The notes below the pieces were generated by a model. It was not told where the DNA came from, did not search any database, and saw only the letters and a program-made list of their open reading frames with translations. From the NCBI GenBank assembly GCA_938084065.1, contig CALKDI010000100.1, forward strand, positions 1 to 36,200: 36,200 nt of DNA, read 5' to 3'. Position 1 is the first letter of the stretch; every line of letters starts with the position of its first letter. Both the position numbers and the translations under genes were made by a program. Source of the stretch: an uncultured Alphaproteobacteria bacterium (lineage in GTDB: Bacteria; Pseudomonadota; Alphaproteobacteria; Bin95). This document shows positions 1 to 9,282 of the stretch, piece after piece.

Positions 1-651
1 CTGCCAGCAAACAGGCGGCCCAAGATCGGGATCCTCCCGCTTGCCTCCTCGCCCTTGCGGACCTTGCCAGTGGATGTAGTCCACGGGATCGTTGCCGCTT
101 TATCGGACCATGGCGACCTGACCATCTGCCTGAACAGCAACCAGGGCCAAGGACGAATTTTGGCCGAATCGCTCGCGCCGCAGCAGCAGACCCTGCGCAT
201 TCTCGACAATTTCCCGTCGATTGCCGCTCTAGTCTCCGCTGTTCGGGAATTCGACTATGCCGTCTTCGCCGACAGCGGCCCGGCGCACATCGCCAAGCTG
301 TTCGGCACCCCCGGTGTCGCCATCTACACCTCCGCCCCCAGTCACGTGCTGCAAGGCCGCTTTCGCAACCTCACCGCATACAACGTGCCTTATAGCGGGC
401 CTCACTGCACCGCACCTTGCGGTCTGGCCAAAGTGCGCCAAGCCGCGGATGGGCAGGTGGGGTGCATGGGCAGCCTAAAGCTCTCGCTGGCCGATCTGCC
501 TAATGTACCGCGCGGGCCGAATCTAGCAGCCGTGCAGCGCCTAATCGATGCCCCGGTGCCTTGTGTGAAGGCGTTAACAGCCAATCGCGATCAGCTCGCG
601 GCCTTTATCGCGGCTGATTTCTGCGGGCGGCTCGGCGTGAGCCCACCATAG
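1..651 (+). CDS. Glycosyltransferase family 9 / heptosyltransferase-like protein, 5' end cut by window edge
   Basis: Frame 1 is open from base 1 (LPANRRPKIGILPLASSPLRTLPVDVV...), so the listed start at 55 is probably internal. 'FADSGPAHIAKLFGTPGVAIYTSAP' resembles the GT9 acceptor/nucleotide motif. Confidence 0.75.
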   Translation: MPANRRPKIGILPLASSPLRTLPVDVVHGIVAALSDHGDLTICLNSNQGQGRILAESLAPQQQTLRILDNFPSIAALVSAVREFDYAVFADSGPAHIAKLFGTPGVAIYTSAPSHVLQGRFRNLTAYNVPYSGPHCTAPCGLAKVRQAADGQVGCMGSLKLSLADLPNVPRGPNLAAVQRLIDAPVPCVKALTANRDQLAAFIAADFCGRLGVSPP

Positions 652-653
652 AA

Positions 654-1319
654 TCAAGGCTCTGCCCATAGTCGGGTCAAATTATTCAATACCTTCTGCA
701 ACAGTCGTGTTGAGTCCGCATCTGGCTGCGTCGGCGCGATTTCGTTGAACGCTTGGCGCAAGTCAAACAGCGTGCGCCGCTGCACCGGATCGGTCACCAG
801 GCTCTGAAACCACGTTACCAGCCCCAACCGCTCGCCGCGGGTCACCTCTGCCACCCAGTGATAATTTTCCGTGTCATAGACAACGGCGTCGCCCGCCGGC
901 AGCTTGACCTGGTGCAGGCCATAGTCCGTTTCCAAACTCAACTCGCCACCGTCATAACTCTCCGGTGGATTGATGAACACGGTCATCGACATATCGGACC
1001 GCACCGTCATATTGCCAGCGAACAGCAACGGCGTATCCAAGTGCCGACCGTAATTCATACCTTTGACATATCGGGACAGGATTGGCGGCTTGGCAGCCTT
1101 TGCCATGACAAAGTCCTGCAATTCCTGGCACCCGCCAACTGCAGTCCGAAATATCCGGTCCACCTCCTGGCGATTGCCGGCGAATTCCTGGTTCTGCTTG
1201 ACCGAGCGCAGATCGCCGCCGACGGTCTTATCACCGGTGACAAACTCGCCAGACGCCGCGATCTTGCGCAAGACAGCGCAATCAGCCTCGCTGATGAGAT
1301 TTCTGAAGATCCTGAACAT
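654..1319 (-). CDS. 2OG-Fe(II) oxygenase, PKHD-type hydroxylase-like
   Basis: 221 aa, ATG start; HLD (HxD) iron motif in 'YGRHLDTPLL', 'DGGELSLETDYG', distal His in 'YHWVAEVTRGERLGLVTWFQS'. Confidence 0.85.
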   Translation of the reverse strand: MFRIFRNLISEADCAVLRKIAASGEFVTGDKTVGGDLRSVKQNQEFAGNRQEVDRIFRTAVGGCQELQDFVMAKAAKPPILSRYVKGMNYGRHLDTPLLFAGNMTVRSDMSMTVFINPPESYDGGELSLETDYGLHQVKLPAGDAVVYDTENYHWVAEVTRGERLGLVTWFQSLVTDPVQRRTLFDLRQAFNEIAPTQPDADSTRLLQKVLNNLTRLWAEP

Positions 1320-1334
1320 GTGCGCGCTTTCCTT

Positions 1335-1553
1335 ATGATTGCTGCCACAGTACCAAAGATTCGCTATGGCCCCAGTCCAAGCGCATGCTCAACTAACGCC
1401 CGACCCCTTGCACCGCTGCCAGCACAGTGGCAGGACTTGTGGCTAGGCATCGTCCACCCCAAATCCAACCCCTGGACCACTAGCCAGAAAGAAGGCCGCT
1501 ATGGCGATCGTATGGCGTACCACCTGGCCGCTGAGCCTGATGGCCGGAAGTGA
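1335..1553 (+). CDS. Possible small hypothetical protein (MIAATVPKIRYG...WQDLWLGIVHPKSNPWTTSQKEGRYGDRMAYHLAAEPDGRK)
   Basis: C-terminal part of ORF 753..1553 lies outside the antisense of the hydroxylase gene and has protein-like composition; ends 6 nt before yggS start. Confidence 0.3.
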   Translation: MIAATVPKIRYGPSPSACSTNARPLAPLPAQWQDLWLGIVHPKSNPWTTSQKEGRYGDRMAYHLAAEPDGRK

Positions 1554-1559
1554 AGCAGC

Positions 1560-2264
1560 ATGACCGAAACCGCATCTCCCACCCCGGAAATCATCGCCAC
1601 ATTGCGCGCCAATCTGGCTGACGTACAGGCTAAGATCGCCCAGGCCGCCAAAGATGCCGAACGCGATGCTGCCGACGTCAATCTGATCGCCGTCAGCAAG
1701 GTTCAACCGGCAGAGCGAATCCAGGCAGCCTTACTGGCTGGCCACCGCGTCTTTGGCGAAAATCGCATTCAGGAGGCGGAGGGGCGCTGGTCGCAGCACC
1801 GTGAGCAATACTCGGACCTAACGCTCCACCTGATCGGCCCGCTACAGACCAACAAAGCCCGCAACGCCATAACTCTGTTCGACGTCATCCATACGCTGGA
1901 CCGCCCCCGTCTTGCTTCAACGCTGGCGCGGCTGTTCGATGAGATGGGGCGGCAATTGCCCTGTTATATTGAAGTGAACACGGGCTCAGAGCCGCAAAAG
2001 GCTGGCGTACTGCCACAGGATGCCGACGCCTTCATCAAGGCGTGCCGCGAGGAATACCAGCTGCCCGTCATCGGCCTGATGTGCATCCCGCCCGCGGATG
2101 ACGTGCCCGCGCCGCACTTCGCCTTCCTGGCCGACATCGCCAAACGCAATGGCCTGGAGAAGCTCTCCATGGGTATGAGCGCCGATTACGCTCAAGCCGT
2201 CGCCCTTGGTGCGACAGACGTCCGCGTCGGCAGCGCCATATTCGGCGAACGCGTCTATACGTGA
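1560..2264 (+). CDS. yggS: YggS/PLPBP family pyridoxal phosphate-dependent homeostasis protein
   Basis: 'LIAVSKVQPAERIQAALLAGHRVFGENRIQEAEGRW', 'LHLIGPLQTNKARNAI', 'LSMGMSADYAQAVALGATDVRVGSAIFGER' are YggS hallmarks. Confidence 0.95.
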   Translation: MTETASPTPEIIATLRANLADVQAKIAQAAKDAERDAADVNLIAVSKVQPAERIQAALLAGHRVFGENRIQEAEGRWSQHREQYSDLTLHLIGPLQTNKARNAITLFDVIHTLDRPRLASTLARLFDEMGRQLPCYIEVNTGSEPQKAGVLPQDADAFIKACREEYQLPVIGLMCIPPADDVPAPHFAFLADIAKRNGLEKLSMGMSADYAQAVALGATDVRVGSAIFGERVYT

Positions 2265-2866
2265 CAGACCTGCCTGCTCTACTGGAAGAGGTGCGCACCT
2301 GCCGGCTGTGCGCGGCGCACCTGCCGCTTGGGCCACGGCCAGTGGTGCAATTGCACACAGCCGCACCGATTCTCATCATCGGCCAGGCGCCAGGCACCAA
2401 GGTGCATGAGACCGGGATACCCTTCAACGACCCCAGCGGCGACCGATTGCGTGATTGGCTGGGTGTGGATCGCGAGACCTTCTACGACCCAACCAAGATT
2501 GCCTTGATGCCCTCCGGTTTCTGCTATCCGGGCCGCTCCCTCAAAGGTGGCGATCTGCCGCCGCGCAAGGAATGTGCGCCGCACTGGCACCCGCGCCTGC
2601 GCCCGCATCTGGCCGGGGTCAGGCTCACCCTGCTGGTCGGCCAATACGCCCAGGCACTTTATCTGGGCAAAGCGCGAAAACGCACCCTGGGCGAAACCGT
2701 CCAGGCGTGGCAAGACTATCTGCCAGACGTCTGGCCGACGCCGCATCCCAGCTGGCGCGTCAACCTCTGGCTGAAAAAGAACCCCTGGTTTGAGGCTGAC
2801 GCCCTGCCAGCGCTGCGCACCCGCGTTCGCGACCTCTTGGCTGACCTAGTGAAAGACACACCATGA
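2261..2866 (+). CDS. Uracil-DNA glycosylase family protein
   Basis: 'ILIIGQAPGTKVHETGIPFNDPSGDRLRDWLGV' motif and 'PTPHPSWR'; GTG start overlaps yggS stop by 4 nt. Confidence 0.85.
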   Translation: MTDLPALLEEVRTCRLCAAHLPLGPRPVVQLHTAAPILIIGQAPGTKVHETGIPFNDPSGDRLRDWLGVDRETFYDPTKIALMPSGFCYPGRSLKGGDLPPRKECAPHWHPRLRPHLAGVRLTLLVGQYAQALYLGKARKRTLGETVQAWQDYLPDVWPTPHPSWRVNLWLKKNPWFEADALPALRTRVRDLLADLVKDTP

Positions 2867-4050
2867 CCGACCTGCCGCGCATCACCGTTCTGGCCGGCAA
2901 GCACAAGCGCGCCAAAGGCGGCCACCCCTGGGTCTATGCCAACGAAATCGAGATGTCGCCAGAGACCAAAGCTTTGCCCGCCGGCACGCTGGTCTCGGTC
3001 TATAACAGTGGTGGCGAGCCAATGGGCACGGCGTTCTGCACGCCGCAGACCCTGGCCGTTGCCCGTATGCTGGACCGCCGCCCCCACGTTCCCTTCACGG
3101 TGGAGTTCGTGGCAGAGCGCGTGCAGCGTGCCGCCGCCTGGCGCGCCAAACTCTTTACCGAGCCCTACTACCGCCTGATCCATGCGGAGGCCGACGGCCT
3201 GCCCGGCCTGATCGTTGACCGCTATGGCGATGGGCTGGTCTGCCAACTCAACACCGCCGGCCTGGAACTCCACCGCGATGTGGTGCTGGACGGCCTGCGC
3301 AAAGTTCTGAACCCGACCTGGATCGTGCTGCGCAACGACTCTAACCAGCGTGGGCTGGAGCGTCTGCCGCAAATGGTTGAAACCGTATTGGGCGAACCGC
3401 CGAGCCCGCAGGAAGTGCTGGAGAATGGCGTCGCCTACCTGGCCGATGTCGCCGGTGGGCAAAAGACCGGTTGGTTCTACGATCAACGCCTGAACCGCGC
3501 CATGATGGCGGAGCTGGCCCCCGGCGCTCGCATGTTGGATGCGTACTGCTATCTGGGCGGCTTCGGCCTGCTAGCCGCCAAATCCGGCGCGAAACACGTG
3601 ACCCTTCTGGATCGTTCGGAGCCGGCCCTGAAGCTGGCAGCGGAGGCAGCCGCCTACAACGAACTCTCCGACCGCATTGCCATCGAACAGGGGGAGGTGT
3701 TTGAAACATTGGAGGCCTACGCTCAGAAACAGCGGACGTTCGACGTCGTCGTGATCGACCCACCTGCCTTTGCCAAGTCCAAGAAAGACCTGCCGGCAGC
3801 GCTGCGCGGTTATCGCAAGCTGGCACGGCTGGCGACCAAGGTCGTGGCACCCGGCGGCTTCCTGCTAGCGAACTCCTGCTCGCACACGGTCGACCTGGCC
3901 GCTTTCACCACCGAGACCACGCGCGGCATCGCCGAGGCCGGCCGCAACGCCCGCATCCTGCGCACCACCGGCGCCAGCCCCGACCACCCAACCCACCCAC
4001 AACTGCCCGAAAGCGCGTACCTAAAGGCGCTGCTGCTGAACTTGGACTAG
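2863..4050 (+). CDS. rlmI: Class I SAM-dependent rRNA methyltransferase, RlmI family (PUA + MTase)
   Basis: N-terminal 'KHKRAKGGHPWVYANEIE', 'DGLPGLIVDRYGD', 'VIDPPAFAKSKKDLPAALRGYRKL', 'SCSHTV'; 4-nt ATGA overlap with the upstream CDS. Confidence 0.9.
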   Translation: MTDLPRITVLAGKHKRAKGGHPWVYANEIEMSPETKALPAGTLVSVYNSGGEPMGTAFCTPQTLAVARMLDRRPHVPFTVEFVAERVQRAAAWRAKLFTEPYYRLIHAEADGLPGLIVDRYGDGLVCQLNTAGLELHRDVVLDGLRKVLNPTWIVLRNDSNQRGLERLPQMVETVLGEPPSPQEVLENGVAYLADVAGGQKTGWFYDQRLNRAMMAELAPGARMLDAYCYLGGFGLLAAKSGAKHVTLLDRSEPALKLAAEAAAYNELSDRIAIEQGEVFETLEAYAQKQRTFDVVVIDPPAFAKSKKDLPAALRGYRKLARLATKVVAPGGFLLANSCSHTVDLAAFTTETTRGIAEAGRNARILRTTGASPDHPTHPQLPESAYLKALLLNLD

Positions 4051-4061
4051 GGAGCCCGTCC

Positions 4062-4874
4062 ATGCCCGACCCCAGCCCGATCAAATCCCGCTTCGACCGC
4101 GATGGCTTCGTCACGCCGCTGACCGCGATGCCTCCTCGGCAGGCCAGGGGCTATCGCGCGTCGCTGGAGGCCGCCGAAGCCCGCTTTCAGGCTGAGCCAG
4201 AGTTGCGCAAATGCCTGCGCCGCTATGCCAACCTGGTGCTGCCGTTCGTTGACGAGATCAGCCGCCTGCCGGCCATCACCAACGCCGTCTCGCAGATCCT
4301 CGGGCCTGATCTTCTGGTGCTGGATACGCCATTTTTCATCAAAGAACCGCAGAGCCCGCACTTTGTCTCCTGGCACCAGGACTTGCACTATTGGGGGCTG
4401 GAGGGTGATGAGGAGGTGACGGCCTGGGTGGCGCTGACCCCGGCCAATATCGAGAACGGCTGCATGCGCTTCGTTGCCGGCTCCCACACCCGAATCGTCG
4501 AGCATGTGGACACCCACGCCGCCGAGAACCTGCTGACCCGCGGCCAGGAAGTGACGGTGGAGGTCGATGACTCCAACGGCACCGACGTCGTGTTGGCACC
4601 GGGTGAGTTCTCGCTGCACCATGGCCGGGTGTTTCATGCCAGCCACGCCAACAGCTCCGACGACCGCCGCATTGGCCTCGCCATCCGCTATATCCCCGCC
4701 AGCATGCGCCAGATCGAAGGCGGCAACATGGCGGCCATGTTGGTGCGCGGCGAGGACCGTTTTCACCATTTCCGCGAATGCCACCGCCCATCTGGCGTGT
4801 TCCAACCGGACGACCTGGAGCATTGGCGCGACATGCAGGGTGCCCGCGACAAGGTGATGTACCGGCCGACCTGA
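4062..4874 (+). CDS. Phytanoyl-CoA dioxygenase (PhyH) family protein
   Basis: 'FVSWHQDLHYWGLEGDEEVTAWVALTPANIENGCMRFVAGSH' (HxD) and 'LHHGRVFHASHANSSDDRRIGLAIRY'. Confidence 0.92.
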   Translation: MPDPSPIKSRFDRDGFVTPLTAMPPRQARGYRASLEAAEARFQAEPELRKCLRRYANLVLPFVDEISRLPAITNAVSQILGPDLLVLDTPFFIKEPQSPHFVSWHQDLHYWGLEGDEEVTAWVALTPANIENGCMRFVAGSHTRIVEHVDTHAAENLLTRGQEVTVEVDDSNGTDVVLAPGEFSLHHGRVFHASHANSSDDRRIGLAIRYIPASMRQIEGGNMAAMLVRGEDRFHHFRECHRPSGVFQPDDLEHWRDMQGARDKVMYRPT

Positions 4875-4965
4875 CCTGCGGCTCCAGCGGGATTGCGCTG
4901 AACTGCTGGCGGCGGCACACTGGCCGGCAGTACATTCCATCGCTGCCACAAGGGAAACCGCCGCC

Positions 4966-6576
4966 ATGACCGCCAAACCGCGCCGCAAATTCTGGGGCTG
5001 GGGCCATGTCGGCCAGGGCTATTCCGACGCCGACATGCTGCCGTTCGAGGCCGAGTTTGCCGAAGCGTTCGGCACTGACCGCTTCACCGCCGACCCCTTT
5101 CCCAAGGCCGAGGACATCACCCTCGCCGCCCCGCGTCTTGCCATCCCCAACTCACTGAAAGACGTCTGCACCCACGACCATTGGGAGCGGTTGGTCCACA
5201 CCTATGGTCAGAGCTTCCACGAACAGTTGCGTCGCATGGCCGGCGATTTCGCCGGCGCGCCAGACGTGGTCGCCTTCCCCCGGAACGAGCAGGATGTGGC
5301 CGACCTGCTGGATTGGTGCGCCAGGAGTGACGCGGCGGCGATCCCCTTTGGCGGAGGCTCCAGCGTCGTCGGCGGCGTGCATCCAGCCGTGGGCGATGGT
5401 TTCAAAGCCACGGTCTCCATCGACATGGCCCGCATGGATCAAGTGCTGGAGGTCGATCCGATCTCGCTCGCGGCCCGCATCCAGGCCGGCGTCTATGGCC
5501 CGCATCTGGAAGCGCAGCTGAAGCCGCACGGCCTGACCATGCGCTACTACCCCCAAAGCTTCGAGTTCTCGACCCTGGGTGGCTGGCTCGCGACCCGCGG
5601 CGGCGGCCATTTCGCCACCGGCTGGACCCATATCGACGACCAGACCGAGAGCATCCGCGCCGTCACGCCCGCCGGCACCCACGATAGCTTCCGCCTGCCG
5701 GGCAGCGGTGCCGGCCCCAGCCAGGACCGGCTGTTTCTGGGCTCGGAAGGCTCGCTCGGCATTATCACCGAGGCCTGGATGAAGGTGGTCAAGCGCCCGA
5801 CCTTCCGCAACAACGCCGCCGTGCATTTCACCAACTATTGGGACGGCGTGCAGGCGGTGCGGGCCATCAGTCAATCCGGGCTCAATCCGGCCAACGTGCG
5901 GCTGTTGGACCACAACGAGTGCAAATACTCCGGCACCGGCGACGGCTCCACCGCCGTGCTGATCTTAGGGTTTGAGAGCGCCGATCACCCGATGGACGCC
6001 CGCATGGCCCGCGCCATGGAATGCGCGCTGGACCATAAGGGTTTCCTCCCCGACGAAAGCAAGGCGGCACAGGACGACCCACGCGCCGGAGCCGCCGGCC
6101 GCTGGCGCGAGGCCTTCATCAAGGGCGGTTACCTCCGCGAAATGCTGACCGCCCGCGGTATCATCAAGGAAACGTTCGAAACCGCCACCACCTGGGACCA
6201 GTTCGAGGGCTTCTACAACGCGGTTCACGATGCAACTCGTGAGGCTGTAGAACGGGTGACGGGCCAGGGTGCTGCGGTCGCCTGCCGCTTTACCCATGTC
6301 TACCCCGATGGCCCCGCGCCCTATTTTACCTTCATCGGCCAGGGCAAGCGCGGCCAGATGCGCGAGCAGTACGACGCGGTCAAGAATGCAGCCTCGGACG
6401 CGATCATCAAGCACCGCGGCACCATCACCCACCACCACGCCGTCGGCCGCGATCACATGCCTTGGTATGAGCAGCAGGTCTCGCCCGTGTTTACCGGGGC
6501 GTTGACCGGCGCGAAACGGGCGGTGGACCCTGCCGGCATCATGAACCCTGGCGTGTTGCTGCGGCCACAACGCTAG
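4966..6576 (+). CDS. FAD-binding oxidase, alkyldihydroxyacetonephosphate synthase-like
   Basis: PCMH FAD-binding 'PFGGGSSVVGGVHP', 'FSTLGGWLATRGGGHFATGWTHIDD', 'GSEGSLGIITEAWMKV', and 'THHHAVGRDHMPWYEQ' (HHH motif of AGPS-type enzymes). Confidence 0.88.
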   Translation: MTAKPRRKFWGWGHVGQGYSDADMLPFEAEFAEAFGTDRFTADPFPKAEDITLAAPRLAIPNSLKDVCTHDHWERLVHTYGQSFHEQLRRMAGDFAGAPDVVAFPRNEQDVADLLDWCARSDAAAIPFGGGSSVVGGVHPAVGDGFKATVSIDMARMDQVLEVDPISLAARIQAGVYGPHLEAQLKPHGLTMRYYPQSFEFSTLGGWLATRGGGHFATGWTHIDDQTESIRAVTPAGTHDSFRLPGSGAGPSQDRLFLGSEGSLGIITEAWMKVVKRPTFRNNAAVHFTNYWDGVQAVRAISQSGLNPANVRLLDHNECKYSGTGDGSTAVLILGFESADHPMDARMARAMECALDHKGFLPDESKAAQDDPRAGAAGRWREAFIKGGYLREMLTARGIIKETFETATTWDQFEGFYNAVHDATREAVERVTGQGAAVACRFTHVYPDGPAPYFTFIGQGKRGQMREQYDAVKNAASDAIIKHRGTITHHHAVGRDHMPWYEQQVSPVFTGALTGAKRAVDPAGIMNPGVLLRPQR

Positions 6577-6613
6577 AGCAGATCCCGATCCGTTTGGATC
6601 GGGATCTGCTCTA
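6574..6613. repeat. Perfect 18-bp inverted repeat, 4-nt loop, overlapping the stop codon of the upstream CDS
   Basis: TAGAGCAGATCCCGATCC-GTTT-GGATCGGGATCTGCTCTA read directly. Confidence 0.95.
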
Positions 6614-6624
6614 AATCTAATAGT

Positions 6625-6687
6625 TAGAGCATCTTATTCCGACAAATTGATCGCGATAGCGATTCATTTTGATCGGAAGATGCTCTA
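6625..6687. repeat. Second inverted repeat with the same TAGAGCA/TGCTCTA termini
   Basis: TAGAGCATCTT-att-CCGA ... TCGG-AAGATGCTCTA, with inner TCGCGATAGCGA. Confidence 0.85.
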
Positions 6688-6720
6688 GGCCGCGGATGCG
6701 GGGCGGCCGGGCCTCGGGTC

Positions 6721-6897
6721 TTAGCCGTCCAGCTTACGGGCTTCATCCACCAGCATAATCGGGATGCCGTCGCGGATTGGGAAGGCCAGCTTGCCGGCCT
6801 CACTGATCAATTCCTGCGTGGCTCGATCATAGCGCAGCGGCTTTTTTGTCACCGGGCAGACCAGAATTTCCAGCAATCTTGGGTCGATATCGCTCAT
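6721..6897 (-). CDS. Trm112 family protein (58 aa; below the supplied ORF cutoff)
   Basis: Reverse-strand translation [58 protein letters not shown]; matches the Trm112/UPF0434 pattern ([14 protein letters not shown]...[11 protein letters not shown]). Confidence 0.92.
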   Translation of the reverse strand: MSDIDPRLLEILVCPVTKKPLRYDRATQELISEAGKLAFPIRDGIPIMLVDEARKLDG

Positions 6898-6911
6898 GAT
6901 CGCTGGTGTTC

Positions 6912-7574
6912 CTAATGCAATGCGCGGGGGGAGTTATCGTTGGCGGTCGTGCCAGCTTCCATATCGCAAAGCGCCTGCAGCAACAGAGCCCGCGCGCCCA
7001 GATCCTCGGCTTCCAGCAATGCCTGCTTTTCCTGCGGTCCAAACGGGCAGGCGACGGCCAGGCTATTGACCACCATCTCGTCCGATGCCTGCAAAACATC
7101 GTCCCAATTCGCCTGCATGTTGCGGCGCGCTAGGAAACCCTTCATCGAAGCCAACAACGCTTTACGGTCTACAGCCGCAGCTGGATTGGTATCGTCTAGG
7201 TCGTGGCGGTAGGGCGCATAGTCCGCCTCAACCCGCCGATAGCCCTCCAGCAGTGGCAATTCCGATGTAACTGACAGCCGGCATACGCCGCGCAGCACAA
7301 TATTGTAGCGGCCATCTTCCAAGGTGTTGGACCCAACAATTTTCCCCAGGCACGCGGTGCGGAAGATTGGTTGGTTCATCGGGTCATCACCGGGTTCACC
7401 GCTCGGCTGGATCATGGCGATATACCCATCCGCAGCGATAGCGTCCCGCACCATGGCCCGGTACCGCGGCTCGAATATATGCAAAGGCAGCGGCGCTCGT
7501 GGCAGTAACAGCACGCCAGCCAGCGGAAAAATCGGCACGATAGTGGGTAGGTCAGCTACAGATATTGGCGCCAT
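6912..7574 (-). CDS. LON peptidase substrate-binding (N-terminal) domain protein
   Basis: '[35 protein letters not shown]' is the Lon N-domain signature; no protease domain. Confidence 0.92.
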   Translation of the reverse strand: MAPISVADLPTIVPIFPLAGVLLLPRAPLPLHIFEPRYRAMVRDAIAADGYIAMIQPSGEPGDDPMNQPIFRTACLGKIVGSNTLEDGRYNIVLRGVCRLSVTSELPLLEGYRRVEADYAPYRHDLDDTNPAAAVDRKALLASMKGFLARRNMQANWDDVLQASDEMVVNSLAVACPFGPQEKQALLEAEDLGARALLLQALCDMEAGTTANDNSPRALH

Positions 7575-7587
7575 TGAGCCCCCGCTC

Positions 7588-8490
7588 CTAGCTAAACATC
7601 AGCGACGACAGCCGTCGCCGGGTCTGGAGCGTCAACTTATCCGTCGGGCCCCAGGCTTCAAAGAACTTCACCAATTGCTGGCGCGCGCCGTCGTCGTCCC
7701 AGGTACGGTCGCGACGTACAATCTCTAACAGCGCATCGGCGGCTTCCTGGTGCTGCCGTGCACCGAACAGTGCCATGGCTAGGTCAAAGCGTGCCTGATG
7801 GTCATCCGGATCGGCATCGACGGCCCTCTGCAACCCGGCCATATCCCCGACTTCGCCCGACTGCTCCGCCAATTCCACAGCGCTGACGGCGCCTGCCACG
7901 AACTGGTCCTTGCGAGCGTCGGCGGGGATTTGGTCCAGCAGTTCGCGCGCAGTCGGCAACTCGTCTTTTGCCACCAGCACAAGGATCAGGCCGGCTTTGG
8001 CGATAACGTTCTCCGGCTCGTGCTGCAGCACCTGGCTGAAGATAGCGCCGGCGTCATCCAATTCACCAGCTTCCAGCGCTTCCTTGGCTTGGGCAATGGC
8101 CTCGTCGATCGGCGAGTCGACACTGTCGCCCACCAGTTTCTCAACAAAGGATTTCACCTGGCTTTCCGGCAATGCGCCCATGAAGCCATCGACCGGACGG
8201 CCATCCTTGAAGGCGTAGACCGCCGGGATTGACTGGATGCGCAGTTGCTGGGCGACCTGCGGGCTCTGATCAATATCGATTTTGACCAGTTTGACCTTGC
8301 CGCCGGCACCGTTGACCACCTTTTCCAGGACCGGGCCAAGTTGCTTGCAGGGGCCGCACCATGGCGCCCAGAAATCAACGATAATCGGCACATCTTTACT
8401 GGCCTCGATGACATCCACCATGAAGGTCTGGTCGCTGCTGTTGGATATCAAACCGGTTGCGGCAGGTTGAGCCTCTAACATAGATCGCAT
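7588..8490 (-). CDS. Thioredoxin with C-terminal TPR region (YbbN/CnoX-like)
   Basis: 'VDFWAPWCGPCKQLGPVLEKV' thioredoxin active site, tandem helical C-terminus. Start trimmed to MRSMLEAQ from the listed ORF start 8661. Confidence 0.92.
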   Translation of the reverse strand: MRSMLEAQPAATGLISNSSDQTFMVDVIEASKDVPIIVDFWAPWCGPCKQLGPVLEKVVNGAGGKVKLVKIDIDQSPQVAQQLRIQSIPAVYAFKDGRPVDGFMGALPESQVKSFVEKLVGDSVDSPIDEAIAQAKEALEAGELDDAGAIFSQVLQHEPENVIAKAGLILVLVAKDELPTARELLDQIPADARKDQFVAGAVSAVELAEQSGEVGDMAGLQRAVDADPDDHQARFDLAMALFGARQHQEAADALLEIVRRDRTWDDDGARQQLVKFFEAWGPTDKLTLQTRRRLSSLMFS

Positions 8491-8587
8491 TCCTTGCATC
8501 GTTGGCGATGCGCATTGTGTGGCAAATCTGGAAGCCAGAAGATGGACTGGCACCCGCCCAAGTGCAAGTGCAGCAGTGGCGCGGGGC

Positions 8588-9268
8588 TCAGAACAAGCTG
8601 CCCTGACTTGGCTGCAACGGCGTCGGTTCCAGTAGATCCGCCCCCTCAGCTCGTGCACCATTCACCTTGGTTGAGACGGGGTGTGTTGCCCATTGAAACG
8701 GCGTCGGCTGTCGCAGCAGCTCTTGCGCCAACGGTGCAGGCCCGGAGAGCCAGTCGTCAAAATTATCAGGCTTCACCACCACCGGCATGCGTGCATGCAG
8801 CCAGGAAATGCTCTGGTCGGCGGCGCGGGTCAGCACGGTGAAGGTCTCCAGCGGTTGCTCCGGGTCGCCCCAGCGCTCCCACAGGCCGGCGAAGGCAAAT
8901 GGCTGCCGGTCCTCCGCATAAATCGCGTAGGGCTGCTTTGGTGGTTTCTCGCCCTGCCACTCATAAAACGCGGAGGCTGGGATCAGGCAGCGCCGCTGCT
9001 GCAACGCCTCACGAAACGCCGGCTTTTCCGCCGCCGTCTCGCTGCGGGCGTTGATCATCTTGTAGGCAATGGCTGGGTCCTTGGCCCAATGCGGAACCAG
9101 TCCCCAACGTGCAGTCGCTGGCACTGGCCCCGCTTCCCCAGCGCGCAGCGTCAGCGAGAACTGACCCGGCGCAATGTTGAAGCGATCCGGCGGCGCGGCA
9201 TCGACGCTAAGCCCGAACAGCTTGAGCATCGCATCAGCCGTCGAGGTAAAAACATACCGGCCACACAT
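8588..9268 (-). CDS. SOS response-associated peptidase (SRAP / YedK-HMCES family)
   Basis: Starts MCGRY (catalytic Cys2), 'INARSETAAEKPAFREALQQRRCLIPASAFYEW', 'LHARMPVVV'. Confidence 0.95.
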   Translation of the reverse strand: MCGRYVFTSTADAMLKLFGLSVDAAPPDRFNIAPGQFSLTLRAGEAGPVPATARWGLVPHWAKDPAIAYKMINARSETAAEKPAFREALQQRRCLIPASAFYEWQGEKPPKQPYAIYAEDRQPFAFAGLWERWGDPEQPLETFTVLTRAADQSISWLHARMPVVVKPDNFDDWLSGPAPLAQELLRQPTPFQWATHPVSTKVNGARAEGADLLEPTPLQPSQGSLF

Positions 9269-9282
9269 CGCCCAGGCTCCCG

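Noticed and set aside
753-1334. N-terminal two thirds of ORF 753..1553 (+)
   Set aside because: Antisense to the PKHD hydroxylase gene; only the tail beyond 1334 might be coding.
2716-3486. 256-aa minus-strand ORF
   Set aside because: Antisense to rlmI-like and UDG-family genes; no recognisable motif.
4047-4988. 313-aa minus-strand ORF
   Set aside because: Antisense to the PhyH-family gene with its conserved iron motifs; shadow ORF.
5152-5913. 253-aa minus-strand ORF (and 5965..6570)
   Set aside because: Antisense to the FAD oxidase with clear FAD-binding motifs.
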